From positions 6,324,001-6,388,000 of the forward strand of contig NZ_LT594324.1 of assembly GCF_900089605.1 (NCBI RefSeq): DNA of 64,000 nt, given 5' to 3'. The stretch comes from Micromonospora narathiwatensis. Its GTDB lineage: Bacteria > Actinomycetota > Actinomycetes > Mycobacteriales > Micromonosporaceae. Below are positions 52,821 through 60,840 of the stretch, piece by piece. The notes under the pieces are model-generated. The model searched no databases. It was not told the DNA's origin and saw only the letters and a program-made list of their open reading frames with translations. The position numbers and the translations under genes were made by a program. Position 1 is the first letter of the stretch. Every line of letters begins with the position of its first letter.

Positions 52821-54221
52821 TTAACGACCAGGGCGTTCGTCGCGAGTGACGAGCGCCCTTCGTCGTTTCCCGGGTGTTTCATGCCGTCGTTCGGCCCGGG
52901 TCACCCCTGCGGAGGCGAGACGAAAGTCCTTCGAGCTGCCCAGCAGCGCGACGCCGGTGGCGAGGCCGACCTGCCGGAACGTCAGGTTGATGCCCGAGGC
53001 CATCCCCGAGCGCCGTGGCTCCACGACCCCGACCGCGGTGGAGGCCAGGGGTGGGTTGACGAGACCGACGCCCACGCCGGCCACGATCAGCCCCGGAATC
53101 AGGTGGGTCCACGACGAGGCAGCGGTCAGGCCGCGCATGAGCAGCAACCCGATGCCGACCAGGACGAGCCCTGGACCGATGAGGGCGCGGACCGGCACCT
53201 TCTCGCTCAGCCGTCCCGCCACGCCGCTGGCGACCAGGACGCCGACGGAGAGGACGAGCAGCCGCACGCCGGTCTGCAGTGCGCTGTAGTCGAGCACGTT
53301 CTGCAGGTAGAGGACCACGTAGAGCAGCATGGCGAAGATGCTGAAGGAGAGGCCGAACGCGGCGATGTCGCCGCCGACGAAGGTGGGCACCCGGAACAGG
53401 CGCAGGTCGAACATCGGGTGCCGACTTCGGATCTCGACCAGCACGAAGGCGATGAGCAGCACCGCGGCGGCGGCGAAGCAGGCGAGGACCGGTGTGGCCG
53501 TGAAGCTGCTGCGCCCGGATTCGATGAGCGCGTAGATCAGGCTGGCCAGTGCCCCGGAGAACAACACGAAGCCCAGCCAGTCCGGGCGCCTGGCCTGCTC
53601 GTCGCGGGACTCGACGACCCGCAGCATGGTCAGGACCAACGCGATGACACCGACGGGCACGTTGACGAAGAAGATCCACCGCCAGGACAGGCCCGAAACC
53701 AGGACGCCGCCGATGATGGGCCCGACGGCTGCGGCGACCCCGGCCAGGGCACCCCAGACGCCGAATGCCAACCCGCGTTCCGCACCGCGGAACGCGTTGG
53801 CCACCAGAGCCAGCGAGACGGAGAACATGATCGCCCCGCCGACGCCCTGGAGGCCGCGGGACAGTTCGAGCGCGAGCGAGGACTGGGCGACGCCGCACAG
53901 CGCTGATGCCCCGGTGAAGACGATCACGCCGATCAGGTAGAGACGGCGGCGGCCGTAGAGGTCGGCGAGCGATCCCGCGGTCAGCAGGAGCGCGGCGAGG
54001 GTCAGCGCGTAGGCGTCGACGACCCACTGTATGTCGGAGAGGGACGCACCCAGTGACGCCTGGATGTCCGGCAGTGCGACGTTCACGATCGTGAGGTCGA
54101 TCAGAAGCATGAAGGTGCCCAGGCAGACGGCCGTGAGGGTCCACCATTTCGGGTCGACGCCGGAACGTGACGGCCGGTGCGGACCTGCGTCGGGCGTGCC
54201 GGTCCGGCGCGGCTCGGTCAT
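52821..54221 (-). CDS. MFS drug transporter, DHA2 type, 3'-truncated
   Basis: 466 residues from ATG. TAGCGT lies seven bases upstream, so the mRNA is probably leaderless. Fourteen-TM H+-antiporter family: FMLLIDLTIVNVALPDIQASLGASLSDIQWVVDAY (motif D1), GSLADLYGRRRLYLIG (motif A), LQGVGGAIMFSVSLALV, GPIIGGVLVSGLSWRWIFFVNVPVG (motif C). After FRQVGLATGVALLGS, where the last helices should follow, the sequence becomes a charged tail (SSKDFRLASAG...RRRALVTRDERPGR) that reads through the tRNA-Ala terminator. The final TM segment(s) are missing, so the protein is probably non-functional or altered. A deletion or insertion at the tRNA end is the likely cause. Confidence 0.75.
   Translation of the reverse strand: MTEPRRTGTPDAGPHRPSRSGVDPKWWTLTAVCLGTFMLLIDLTIVNVALPDIQASLGASLSDIQWVVDAYALTLAALLLTAGSLADLYGRRRLYLIGVIVFTGASALCGVAQSSLALELSRGLQGVGGAIMFSVSLALVANAFRGAERGLAFGVWGALAGVAAAVGPIIGGVLVSGLSWRWIFFVNVPVGVIALVLTMLRVVESRDEQARRPDWLGFVLFSGALASLIYALIESGRSSFTATPVLACFAAAAVLLIAFVLVEIRSRHPMFDLRLFRVPTFVGGDIAAFGLSFSIFAMLLYVVLYLQNVLDYSALQTGVRLLVLSVGVLVASGVAGRLSEKVPVRALIGPGLVLVGIGLLLMRGLTAASSWTHLIPGLIVAGVGVGLVNPPLASTAVGVVEPRRSGMASGINLTFRQVGLATGVALLGSSKDFRLASAGVTRAERRHETPGKRRRALVTRDERPGR
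52830..52859. terminator. Terminator hairpin after tRNA-Ala
   Basis: 12-base stem with one mismatch, AGGGCGTTCGTC / GACGAGCGCCCT, loop GCGAGT, then TTCGTCGTTT. On the other strand it lies inside the 3' end of the MFS reading frame. Confidence 0.7.
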
Positions 54222-54307
54222 AGGCCGGACGCTACCGAGGCGGACGCTTTTGTACGCATGTTTGTGGGTATGGGGTGACTGGCGGGGTTTACGGTGCTAA
54301 GCCGCGC

Positions 54308-54346
54308 GACGCGCCCTGGTGGGAACCGGCCCCACCAGGGCGTGTC
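54308..54346. terminator. Inverted repeat between the M15-like and MFS genes
   Basis: 16-base arms GACGCGCCCTGGTGGG (54308-54323) and CCCACCAGGGCGTGTC (54331-54346) with one G-T pair. It lies downstream of the minus-strand M15-like gene and is probably its terminator. Confidence 0.7.
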
Positions 54347-54386
54347 GTCTGCCGATGCGCTCGGATCGCTACCTGTGGTTCAGGCG

Positions 54387-54890
54387 TCAGCAGCCGCAGG
54401 TGTAGTAGAGGATGTCCCAGTGGTTGCCCTCGTCGGTGTAGAGGTTGCCCGACGGGGCCCGCCACTGGTAACCCCAGCCGGATATGTAGCCCACGTAGGT
54501 GTACGCGCTGTTGATCCAGTTGTAGACGCAGGTTGTCTTGGCGATGTCGAGCTTGTAGCCGTTCCAGTGGCTGTATGTCCCGCCGGCGTGCCCGGTCTCG
54601 GTGCCGCCGGTGATGGTGATGGCGCAGCCGTTGGCCCGCTTGAAGGTGATGATGCCGTCGATCGTCGACTGCCGGATGCCCTCGAACGAGGTGCACGTCG
54701 GGTTGTTGCGGTCGCTGCAGTTGCCGCTGGAAACCCAGCCGATGCCCGCGTTGCGCAGCTGGGTGGTGGCGCTGGCGTGGGTGACCGCGAAGGCGGGGGT
54801 GCTGAAGCCGAGGGCGGTGACGACCGCCGCGACGCCCGCGAGGAGCAGGGTGAGCATGCGGCGGCGCAGGGTGTTACGGGTCGTTGACAT
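54387..54890 (-). CDS. Secreted M15-like (Hedgehog/DD-peptidase fold) putative zinc peptidase
   Basis: 167 residues from the ATG at 54890, with AGGAG upstream. Signal peptide 1-36 (MLTLLLAGVAAVVTALGFSTPAFA). The mature ~130 residues hold H108-W-N-G-Y-K-L-D115, fitting the HxxGxxxD zinc motif of the M15/LAS peptidases, and E154-G-N-H157, fitting ExxH. Six cysteines (58, 66, 89, 121, 165, 167) suggest disulphides. Predicted extracellular cell-wall-active or bacteriolytic peptidase; substrate unknown. Tyr/Trp/Asn content is higher than in neighbouring genes, and the adjacent DNA is AT-richer, suggesting acquisition. Confidence 0.7.
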   Translation of the reverse strand: MSTTRNTLRRRMLTLLLAGVAAVVTALGFSTPAFAVTHASATTQLRNAGIGWVSSGNCSDRNNPTCTSFEGIRQSTIDGIITFKRANGCAITITGGTETGHAGGTYSHWNGYKLDIAKTTCVYNWINSAYTYVGYISGWGYQWRAPSGNLYTDEGNHWDILYYTCGC

Positions 54891-55182
54891 GGCGTCTCCT
54901 GATTCGCGTGCTGGGTGAATATTTGCGAAGCGGAGGCCGGCCTTGGCAATTTCTATCACGCATTGATCGCCGTGACTAGATGATTGCGTGTTCGTGCATG
55001 TAGCGACCTACTTTTGGTGCGCCCTGGCCAGGGTGTGGTCGGTCAGCTGTATGGCAAATGCCATGCGTGTCGGCATTGTATGGGCCTGACACTAGGGCTG
55101 TTCCGGGCGCGTTTGCGACGGTTGGTGCATCGATGGACAACAATGTGAATTAGCGGATCAGCGGCGGCTCGAGCCCGGTCTC
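54891..55182. other. AT-richer intergenic region
   Basis: About 290 bases with clearly lower GC than the rest of the window and no open frame with coding character. It should hold the promoter of the M15-like gene. A small palindrome ATGGCAAATGCCAT lies at about 55047-55062. Nothing else is recognisable. Confidence 0.6.
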
Positions 55183-55221
55183 GCCGTGCCGCGCGACGGG
55201 GTCAGGGCCGCGCGGCACGGC
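55183..55221. terminator. Terminator hairpin after the DUF4173 gene
   Basis: Perfect 13-base arms GCCGTGCCGCGCG (55183-55195) and CGCGCGGCACGGC (55209-55221), just beyond the minus-strand gene end. Confidence 0.75.
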
Positions 55222-55227
55222 GGCGCG

Positions 55228-57573
55228 TCACCGGGTACGGCGGGTCTTGGGCAGGTCGAACTGGTCGGCCTTGCGGCAGTCCTTCGGCCCGCCGACCGCG
55301 TTCGGGCCGAGCCGGTCCAGTTCCTGCCGGGCCCGGTACCGGCCCAGGTTCCAGGCGTACCAGGGGTCGGACTCGTCGAGATCGTCGGCGATCCAGCTCA
55401 GCGTGCAGCGGCGTACCGGATCGGGGAGCTTCGTCAGCGCGGGGGTGGCGTCCGCGGAGAGGGCCCGCAGGTACCACGCGTCGATCTTGCCGGTCTGCTC
55501 GTACCGGAGGACGTTGCGCCGCGCGGCGTAGTCCTCGGGGTTGAGCACCGCCAGGCCGAGCAGCATCGCCACGGCCAGGGCGACGGTCGTGCCGGGGATC
55601 CAGCCGCCGCGCCACCGGACACCCGCCGCCAGGATCATCAGGAAGATCACCCCGAGCAGCAGCTCGAACGCCATCACGAAGATCCGCTCGCCGGTGAAGC
55701 TGTAGACCTTCTGGTACGTCCACATCCGCGACAGCGCCGACACCACGATCACCACGCTGAGCGCGCTGAGCAGGCCGAGCAGGATCCGCAGCACGGTACG
55801 CTCGACCGGCTGTTCCCGGCTGGCCAGGCGACTGACCCCACCGAGCACGGCCAGCGTGAGCAGGGTGACGAAGAGCAACTCCCAGAAGCCGCTGCGGGCG
55901 TACTCGGAGTAGCTCAGCCCGGCGACCTTCTGGACGTGCCGGTCGCCGCCGAAGAGCACGGTGAACTGCACCGCGACGAATCCGGCGAAGAGCAGCGTCA
56001 GCGCCCCGATGGCAGGGGCCCACTCCAGCAGGCCGAGGCGGCGGCTGCTCGGCTTGTCCACCGTCGACAGGTCGGGCGGGGCGGCCAGGGTGTAGACCGC
56101 CGCGACGGCGATCAGTCCGCCGACGGCGGCCAGGAAGATCCAGCGGAACACCGTGCCGATGTTGATCTCGGGGACGATCGCGGCGAGCACCTCGGAGAAG
56201 GCCGCGTCGGCCGAGGCGAGCAGGGGGCCGAAGACCACCAGCACCAGCACGGTGGCGATCACCGAGCCGGCGACCCGGCGGACCATCCCGGCGTCGGGGG
56301 AGGCGGTGATGTGCCGGCGTACCCAGGGCAGGCCGCGGAGCGCCGCGAACGGCGTCGCGGCCAGGCCGAACAGAATCGAGCGGATCAACCGGCCGCCGAT
56401 GATGGCCAGGGTCGCGCAGCCCAGCGCGCCGAGCACACAGAACGTCACCAGCCACCATGCGTTACGGAAGGCGAGGACGGCGAGCAGGGCCAGGGCCGCC
56501 GCCGCCCAGCCCCCGCGGATCAGGCGTTCGGTGCGGGGCAGGTCGGCGGTGCGCTGCCGTACCGCCAGCAGCACGCCGAGGGTCAGGGTGAGCCAGCCGA
56601 GGACCCAGCCGATGCCGACCCGGTTCAACGGTACGAAGAACGCGGTGCCGAGCGCACCGGCCAGGACCGCGAGCGGTACCGCACGCCCGGTGCCCTGCTT
56701 CGGCCCGGGCCAGCGTGCGTTGAGGAACGAGGTCCGGGGCGTCGGTGGGCGGGGCGCCCAGCCGCCCCCGGGGTGCAGCACAGGCTGTGTCACGACGTAC
56801 GGCGGTGGATAGCCCGGGGGTGGGGCCGGCGCCGGCCTGGCAACGGTCTGCGGGGCGGTGGGCGGGATGGCGGGGGTCGGCGACGGCGTCGTGCCGGCTG
56901 CCGGGGTGCCTGCGGTGGCCGGTCCGTCGACTGCCTTCTCGTCGGCCGCCGTCCCGCCGGCCGCGCCGCGGCCGTCCGCCGTCTCCCCGTCCGGCGTCTC
57001 CTCGCTCGCCGCTGCGTCGGTCGTCGTTGCGCCGGTTGCCGCGGCGGCCGGGGCCGGACCTGCGGGTGGGGTGTCCGCAGCGCCCGCCTGGGTTGCCGGC
57101 GCAGCAGCGCCGGCCTCGGCGGCGGTCGCGTCCGACGCCGGTGCGGTGCCGGTCGGGCGCGGGGCCGGTGTGGCGCCGGTAGGGCTCGACGTCGGCCCGT
57201 TTTCGGTGCCGGCCGGTGTCGGAGCGTCACCCGTGCCCTCGACGGCCGGCGGGCTCGCCTGGGCGGGAACGCCCGGCGCGGGCACCATGATCCGGGGGGC
57301 GGCGGGCTGCCCGGGGACGGCGACCGGCTGGTCCCCGGCCGCCGGCAGCAGCGGCACGAACACCGCGTAGCCGCGGGTGCCGGGCGGCACGGTCACCGGG
57401 ATCGCCCAGGCGGGCTGGCCCTCCTGGCCGGGCCAGACCATGCCAGGTGGCGCTCCGTCCACGGTGGGCATGACGAGCAGGTACGGCGTGACGTCGGACG
57501 GGACGTCACCGCCCACGGACCCGGACGCCGGGGTGGTCCGGGAAGAATCAGGCGCCGATGGCGTTTCGGACAC
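55228..57573 (-). CDS. DUF4173/DUF4153-type polytopic membrane protein
   Basis: 781 residues from the GTG at 57573, with AAGGAG seven bases upstream. Residues ~1-270 are a long low-complexity Ala/Pro/Thr/Gly region, probably cytoplasmic and disordered; ~295-700 hold about a dozen TM helices typical of DUF4173 (WLTLTLGVLLAVRQ, NAWWLVTFCVLGALGCATLAI, VAGSVIATVLVLVVFGPLLASADAAFSEVL, FLAAVGGLIAVAAVYTLA, LFAGFVAVQFTVLFGGDRHVQKVAGLSYSEYARSGFWELLFVTLLTLAVL, YQKVYSFTGERIFVMAFELLLGVIF). The SYSEYARxGFWEL motif is characteristic. The C-terminal ~100 residues are soluble (RCTLSWIADDLDESDPWYAWNLGRYRARQELD). Role unknown. Confidence 0.85.
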   Translation of the reverse strand: MSETPSAPDSSRTTPASGSVGGDVPSDVTPYLLVMPTVDGAPPGMVWPGQEGQPAWAIPVTVPPGTRGYAVFVPLLPAAGDQPVAVPGQPAAPRIMVPAPGVPAQASPPAVEGTGDAPTPAGTENGPTSSPTGATPAPRPTGTAPASDATAAEAGAAAPATQAGAADTPPAGPAPAAAATGATTTDAAASEETPDGETADGRGAAGGTAADEKAVDGPATAGTPAAGTTPSPTPAIPPTAPQTVARPAPAPPPGYPPPYVVTQPVLHPGGGWAPRPPTPRTSFLNARWPGPKQGTGRAVPLAVLAGALGTAFFVPLNRVGIGWVLGWLTLTLGVLLAVRQRTADLPRTERLIRGGWAAAALALLAVLAFRNAWWLVTFCVLGALGCATLAIIGGRLIRSILFGLAATPFAALRGLPWVRRHITASPDAGMVRRVAGSVIATVLVLVVFGPLLASADAAFSEVLAAIVPEINIGTVFRWIFLAAVGGLIAVAAVYTLAAPPDLSTVDKPSSRRLGLLEWAPAIGALTLLFAGFVAVQFTVLFGGDRHVQKVAGLSYSEYARSGFWELLFVTLLTLAVLGGVSRLASREQPVERTVLRILLGLLSALSVVIVVSALSRMWTYQKVYSFTGERIFVMAFELLLGVIFLMILAAGVRWRGGWIPGTTVALAVAMLLGLAVLNPEDYAARRNVLRYEQTGKIDAWYLRALSADATPALTKLPDPVRRCTLSWIADDLDESDPWYAWNLGRYRARQELDRLGPNAVGGPKDCRKADQFDLPKTRRTR

Positions 57574-57723
57574 GGCACGCTCCTTGATCACACAGGGTGC
57601 CGTCACTGTAGGGCCAAGCCCGATCCGGCGTTGCCCCGCGAGCCCCCCGGCGGACCGTTCGGTCAGCAGACCCGGGCCGGCCCGGTGATGTGCGCGTTCC
57701 GCCCGTGACCCGCCCCGGCCCGT

Positions 57724-57766
57724 GACCTGCTCCGGCCCGGCCCGCCCAGGCCGGAGCGGGGTCGCG
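57724..57766. terminator. Imperfect hairpin after the aldo/keto reductase gene
   Basis: Arms GACCTGCTCCGGCC and GGCCGGAGCGGGGTC pair with one bulge/mismatch, just past the minus-strand gene end at 57769. The rest of the 195-base gap holds the DUF4173 ribosome site and nothing else recognisable. Confidence 0.5.
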
Positions 57767-57768
57767 GG

Positions 57769-58758
57769 TCAGCCCAGGTGGCGGTCGATCTCGGCGAGTT
57801 CCTCGGCGGTGAAGTCGAGGCGGTCCAGGGCCGCCACGTTCCCCTCCAACTGGCTCACGCTGCTCGCCCCGATGATCAGGCTGGTCAGCCGCGGGTCGCG
57901 CAGCGCCCAGGCCAGCGCGAGCTGGGCCAGCGACTGGCCGCGCCGCGCGGCGATCGCGCCGAGGTCCCGGATGGTGGCCATCCGCTCCTCGGTGAGGTCG
58001 CTCTCGTTGAGGAAGACGCTGGTGCGTACCCGGGAGTCCGTCGGGATCCCGTTCGCGTAACGGTCGGTGAGCAGACCCTGGGCCAGGGGGCTGTAGGCGA
58101 TGCAGCCGGCGCCGACCTGCTCCAGCGTGTCCAGCAGCCCGTCGGCCTCGGTCCAGCGGTTCAACATCGAGTACGACGGCTGGTTGATCAACAGCGGCGT
58201 ACCCAGGTCGCGCAGGATCGCCGCGGCCCGGGCGGTCTGCTCGGAGTTGTAGTTGGAGATGCCGACGTACAGCGCCCTGCCGGAGCGGACGATGGCGTCC
58301 AGCGCGCCCATCGTCTCCTCCAGCGGCGTGTCCGGGTCGAACCGGTGCGAGTAGAAGATGTCGACGTAGTCGAGCCCCATCCGGCGCAGCGACTGGTCCA
58401 GCGACGAGATCAGGTACTTGCGGGAGCCCCACTCGCCGTACGGGCCGGGCCACATGAGGTAGCCGGCCTTGCTGGAGATGACCAGCTCGTCCCGGTACGG
58501 CTTCAGGTCGGTGGCGAGCAGCCGGCCGAAGCTCTCTTCCGCCGTGCCCGGTGGCGGGCCGTAGTTGTTGGCCAGGTCGAAGTGGGTGATCCCGAGGTCG
58601 AAGGCGCGCCGGACGATGTCCCGCTGCCGTTCGTAGGGCCGGTCCGGCCCGAAGTTGTGCCACAGCCCGAGCGAGATGGCGGGCAGGCGCAGGCCGCTCC
58701 GCCCGCTGCGCCGGTAGGTCATCGAGTCGTAACGCTGATCAGCGGCGAGGTAGGTCAC
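57769..58758 (-). CDS. Aldo/keto reductase, YghZ/Kv-beta-like (L-glyceraldehyde-3-phosphate reductase type)
   Basis: 329 residues from the GTG at 58758. A GTG at 58764 is possible, but TAGGGT lies eight bases before 58758, favouring a leaderless start there. (beta/alpha)8 NADPH-dependent reductase: MTYRRSGRSGLRLPAISLGLWHNFG, catalytic Asp and Tyr in FDLANNYGPPPGTAEESFGRLL, Lys in ELVISSKAGY, His in DIFYSHRFDPDTPLEETMGAL, and C-terminal cofactor loop SLIIGASSVSQLEGNVAAL. Likely reduces toxic or sugar aldehydes in the cytoplasm. Confidence 0.92.
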   Translation of the reverse strand: MTYLAADQRYDSMTYRRSGRSGLRLPAISLGLWHNFGPDRPYERQRDIVRRAFDLGITHFDLANNYGPPPGTAEESFGRLLATDLKPYRDELVISSKAGYLMWPGPYGEWGSRKYLISSLDQSLRRMGLDYVDIFYSHRFDPDTPLEETMGALDAIVRSGRALYVGISNYNSEQTARAAAILRDLGTPLLINQPSYSMLNRWTEADGLLDTLEQVGAGCIAYSPLAQGLLTDRYANGIPTDSRVRTSVFLNESDLTEERMATIRDLGAIAARRGQSLAQLALAWALRDPRLTSLIIGASSVSQLEGNVAALDRLDFTAEELAEIDRHLG

Positions 58759-58769
58759 GATCACCGACC

Positions 58770-59237
58770 CTAGTCGGGGGTCACGGCGAGGTCGTGGCGG
58801 AGGCGGGGGAGGGTACGGCCGGTGGAGGGTGAGACGGAGGTGCCGGCGGGGACCGCGCCGACGTGCCGGTAGAAGGGTTCCGCGCCCGGGTCCGCGTCGA
58901 TCCACAGGGTACGGGCACCGGCGGCGCGGGCCGTGGCCACGGCGTGCCCGTACAGCACCCGGCCGACGCCGGTGCCGATCGCCGGCGGGTCCACGAAGAG
59001 CATGTCCAGCGCCAACTCGGGCGGGGCGCCGGCGAGCACCAGCAGGCCGACGACCCGGCCACCCCGCTCGGCCACCGCCACCTGGCGGGACGTCATGTCC
59101 GCCGGGGCCAGCGTCAACTCCGTACGGCAGCGGGCCAGGAACTCGGCGTCGTATCCCCAGTGGCCCTTGGAGCGCATGGCCAGCTCGGTCAGGTCGGCCG
59201 CCTCGTCGGGGCGGGCGGGGCGGATGAGGAGATCCAC
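58770..59237 (-). CDS. GNAT N-acetyltransferase
   Basis: 155 residues from the GTG at 59237; CACAAT lies seven bases upstream, so it is probably leaderless. GNAT fold: LLIRPARPDEAADLTELAMRSKGHWGYD, VAVAERGGRVVGLLVLAGAPPELALDMLFVDPPAIGTGVGRVLYGHAVATARAAGARTLWIDADPGAEPFYRHVGAVPAG. The pyrophosphate loop is GTGVGR rather than RGxGxG/A, as in several stand-alone GNATs. Substrate unknown. 11 bases upstream of the aldo/keto reductase gene on the same strand. Confidence 0.85.
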   Translation of the reverse strand: MDLLIRPARPDEAADLTELAMRSKGHWGYDAEFLARCRTELTLAPADMTSRQVAVAERGGRVVGLLVLAGAPPELALDMLFVDPPAIGTGVGRVLYGHAVATARAAGARTLWIDADPGAEPFYRHVGAVPAGTSVSPSTGRTLPRLRHDLAVTPD

Positions 59238-59303
59238 CCGGCCATTGTGCCGGGACGCCGGAACGGGCGTGCCGGGGCCGTCACGGCGGGTAGCTTCGAG
59301 GCC

Positions 59304-60272
59304 ATGCGCGTCGTGCGGCTCGACACTCCCAAACCCATCTCCAAGATCGGCCTCGGCACCTGGCAGTTCGGGTCGAAGGAGTGGGGTTACGGCGCCGAGT
59401 ACGAGCGCCGGGCGGTGGACATCGTCCGGCGGGCGCTCGACCTGGGCGTCACCCTCTTCGACACCGCCGAGATCTACGGCTTCGGCCGCAGCGAGCGCAT
59501 CCTCGGCGCGGCCCTGGGCGGGGACCGGGCCAAGGTCGTGGTGGCCACCAAGATTCTTCCGGTGCTGCCGGTCGCCCCGGTGGTGCAGCAGCGCGCGGTC
59601 GCCTCCGCCACCCGCCTCGGCGTCACCAGCATCGACCTCTACCAGGTGCACCAGCCCAACCCGGTGGTCGCCGACACCACCACCATGCGGGGTATGCGCG
59701 CCCTGCAGGACGTCGGGCTGGTCGGCGAGGTCGGGGTCAGCAACTACAGCCTGCGCCGCTGGCAGGCGGCCGAGGCGGTGCTGGGTCGCCGGGTGCTGAG
59801 CAACCAGGTCCGCTACAGCATGATCGACCGCGGCCCCGAGGAGGACCTGATCCCGTACGCGGAGCAGGCCGGCCGGGTCGTCATCGCGTACAGCCCGCTC
59901 GCACAGGGCTTCCTCGCCGGCCGGTACGACGCGAAGCATCCGCCGAGCGGGGCGGTGCGCCGGGCCAACCCGTACTTCCTGCCGGAGAACCTGGAACGCG
60001 GTGCCGCGCTGATCGCCACCCTGCGCGAGGTGGCCGCCGCGCACGACGCCACCCCCAGCCAGATCGCGCTGGCGTACCTGCTGCGCCACCCGAACGTGGT
60101 GGCCATTCCCGGCGCGTCCGGGGTGGAGCAGATGGAGCGTAACGCCGCTGCCGCCGAGATCGACCTGACCGACGGCGAGTACGCCGCACTGGCCACCACC
60201 GCCCGCCAGTTCCGGCCGGTCACCGGGGTGGCCGCCGTACCCGGGCTGATCCGCGCCCGGACCCGGCGGTGA
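59304..60272 (+). CDS. Aldo/keto reductase
   Basis: 322 residues from ATG; TAGCTT at 59291-59296 is seven bases upstream (leaderless layout). TIM-barrel reductase: ISKIGLGTWQFGSKEWGYG, Asp/Tyr in TLFDTAEIYGFGRSERILGAAL, Lys in VVVATKILPV, His in LYQVHQPNPVV, and cofactor-binding IPGASGVEQMERNAAAA. It differs clearly from the YghZ-like gene on the opposite strand, so the two are not a recent duplicate. It lies seven bases before the hemerythrin gene and is probably cotranscribed with it. Confidence 0.92.
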   Translation: MRVVRLDTPKPISKIGLGTWQFGSKEWGYGAEYERRAVDIVRRALDLGVTLFDTAEIYGFGRSERILGAALGGDRAKVVVATKILPVLPVAPVVQQRAVASATRLGVTSIDLYQVHQPNPVVADTTTMRGMRALQDVGLVGEVGVSNYSLRRWQAAEAVLGRRVLSNQVRYSMIDRGPEEDLIPYAEQAGRVVIAYSPLAQGFLAGRYDAKHPPSGAVRRANPYFLPENLERGAALIATLREVAAAHDATPSQIALAYLLRHPNVVAIPGASGVEQMERNAAAAEIDLTDGEYAALATTARQFRPVTGVAAVPGLIRARTRR

Positions 60273-60279
60273 CCCGGTC

Positions 60280-60777
60280 ATGGACGACATCACCGCGCTG
60301 ATCCTCGACGACCACGCCGCCTTCCGGCGGGGTTTCGCCCGGCTCGACGACGCCCGCGACCCGACCGAGATGCTCGCCATCTGGGAGGCGCTCGCCCTGC
60401 ACCTGGACATCCACGCCGAGGCGGAGGAGGCGATCCTCTACCCGCATCTGGTGCGGCACGGCGACGACGGCCCGGACGAGACCGTCGACGCCATCGGCGA
60501 CCACAACAAGATCCGCGACGCGATCGCCGAGTCGAAGCGCCACGAGGTCGGCTCGGACGCCTGGTGGGCGGCGGTGTGGCAGGCCCGCCGGGAGAACAGC
60601 GAACACCTGGCCGAGGAGGAGGACGACGCGCTGCCGGACTTCCGCCGGCACGCCGACGTCGAGCTGCGCGCGCAACTGGGGGCGCGCTGGCTGAAGTTCT
60701 ACGGCGAACACAAGAACGGCCGCAACCTGCTGTTCCGGGACAAGGATCCCGAACGGTACGTGCAGGAACACCGCTGA
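60280..60777 (+). CDS. Hemerythrin HHE-domain protein
   Basis: 165 residues from ATG. HHE cation-binding four-helix bundle with ligands in LILDDHAAFRRGF, LALHLDIHAEAEEAILYPHL, IGDHNKIRDAI and ENSEHLAEEEDDALPDF. Such proteins hold a di-iron site and serve in oxygen, NO or redox sensing and iron handling. Seven bases after the aldo/keto reductase gene. Confidence 0.93.
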   Translation: MDDITALILDDHAAFRRGFARLDDARDPTEMLAIWEALALHLDIHAEAEEAILYPHLVRHGDDGPDETVDAIGDHNKIRDAIAESKRHEVGSDAWWAAVWQARRENSEHLAEEEDDALPDFRRHADVELRAQLGARWLKFYGEHKNGRNLLFRDKDPERYVQEHR

Positions 60778-60840
60778 GCCACGACGATCTCCCCGTGGTG
60801 GGGGAGCCGGCGGGGTGGCCGGCCGCGCGATGATGGGGCG

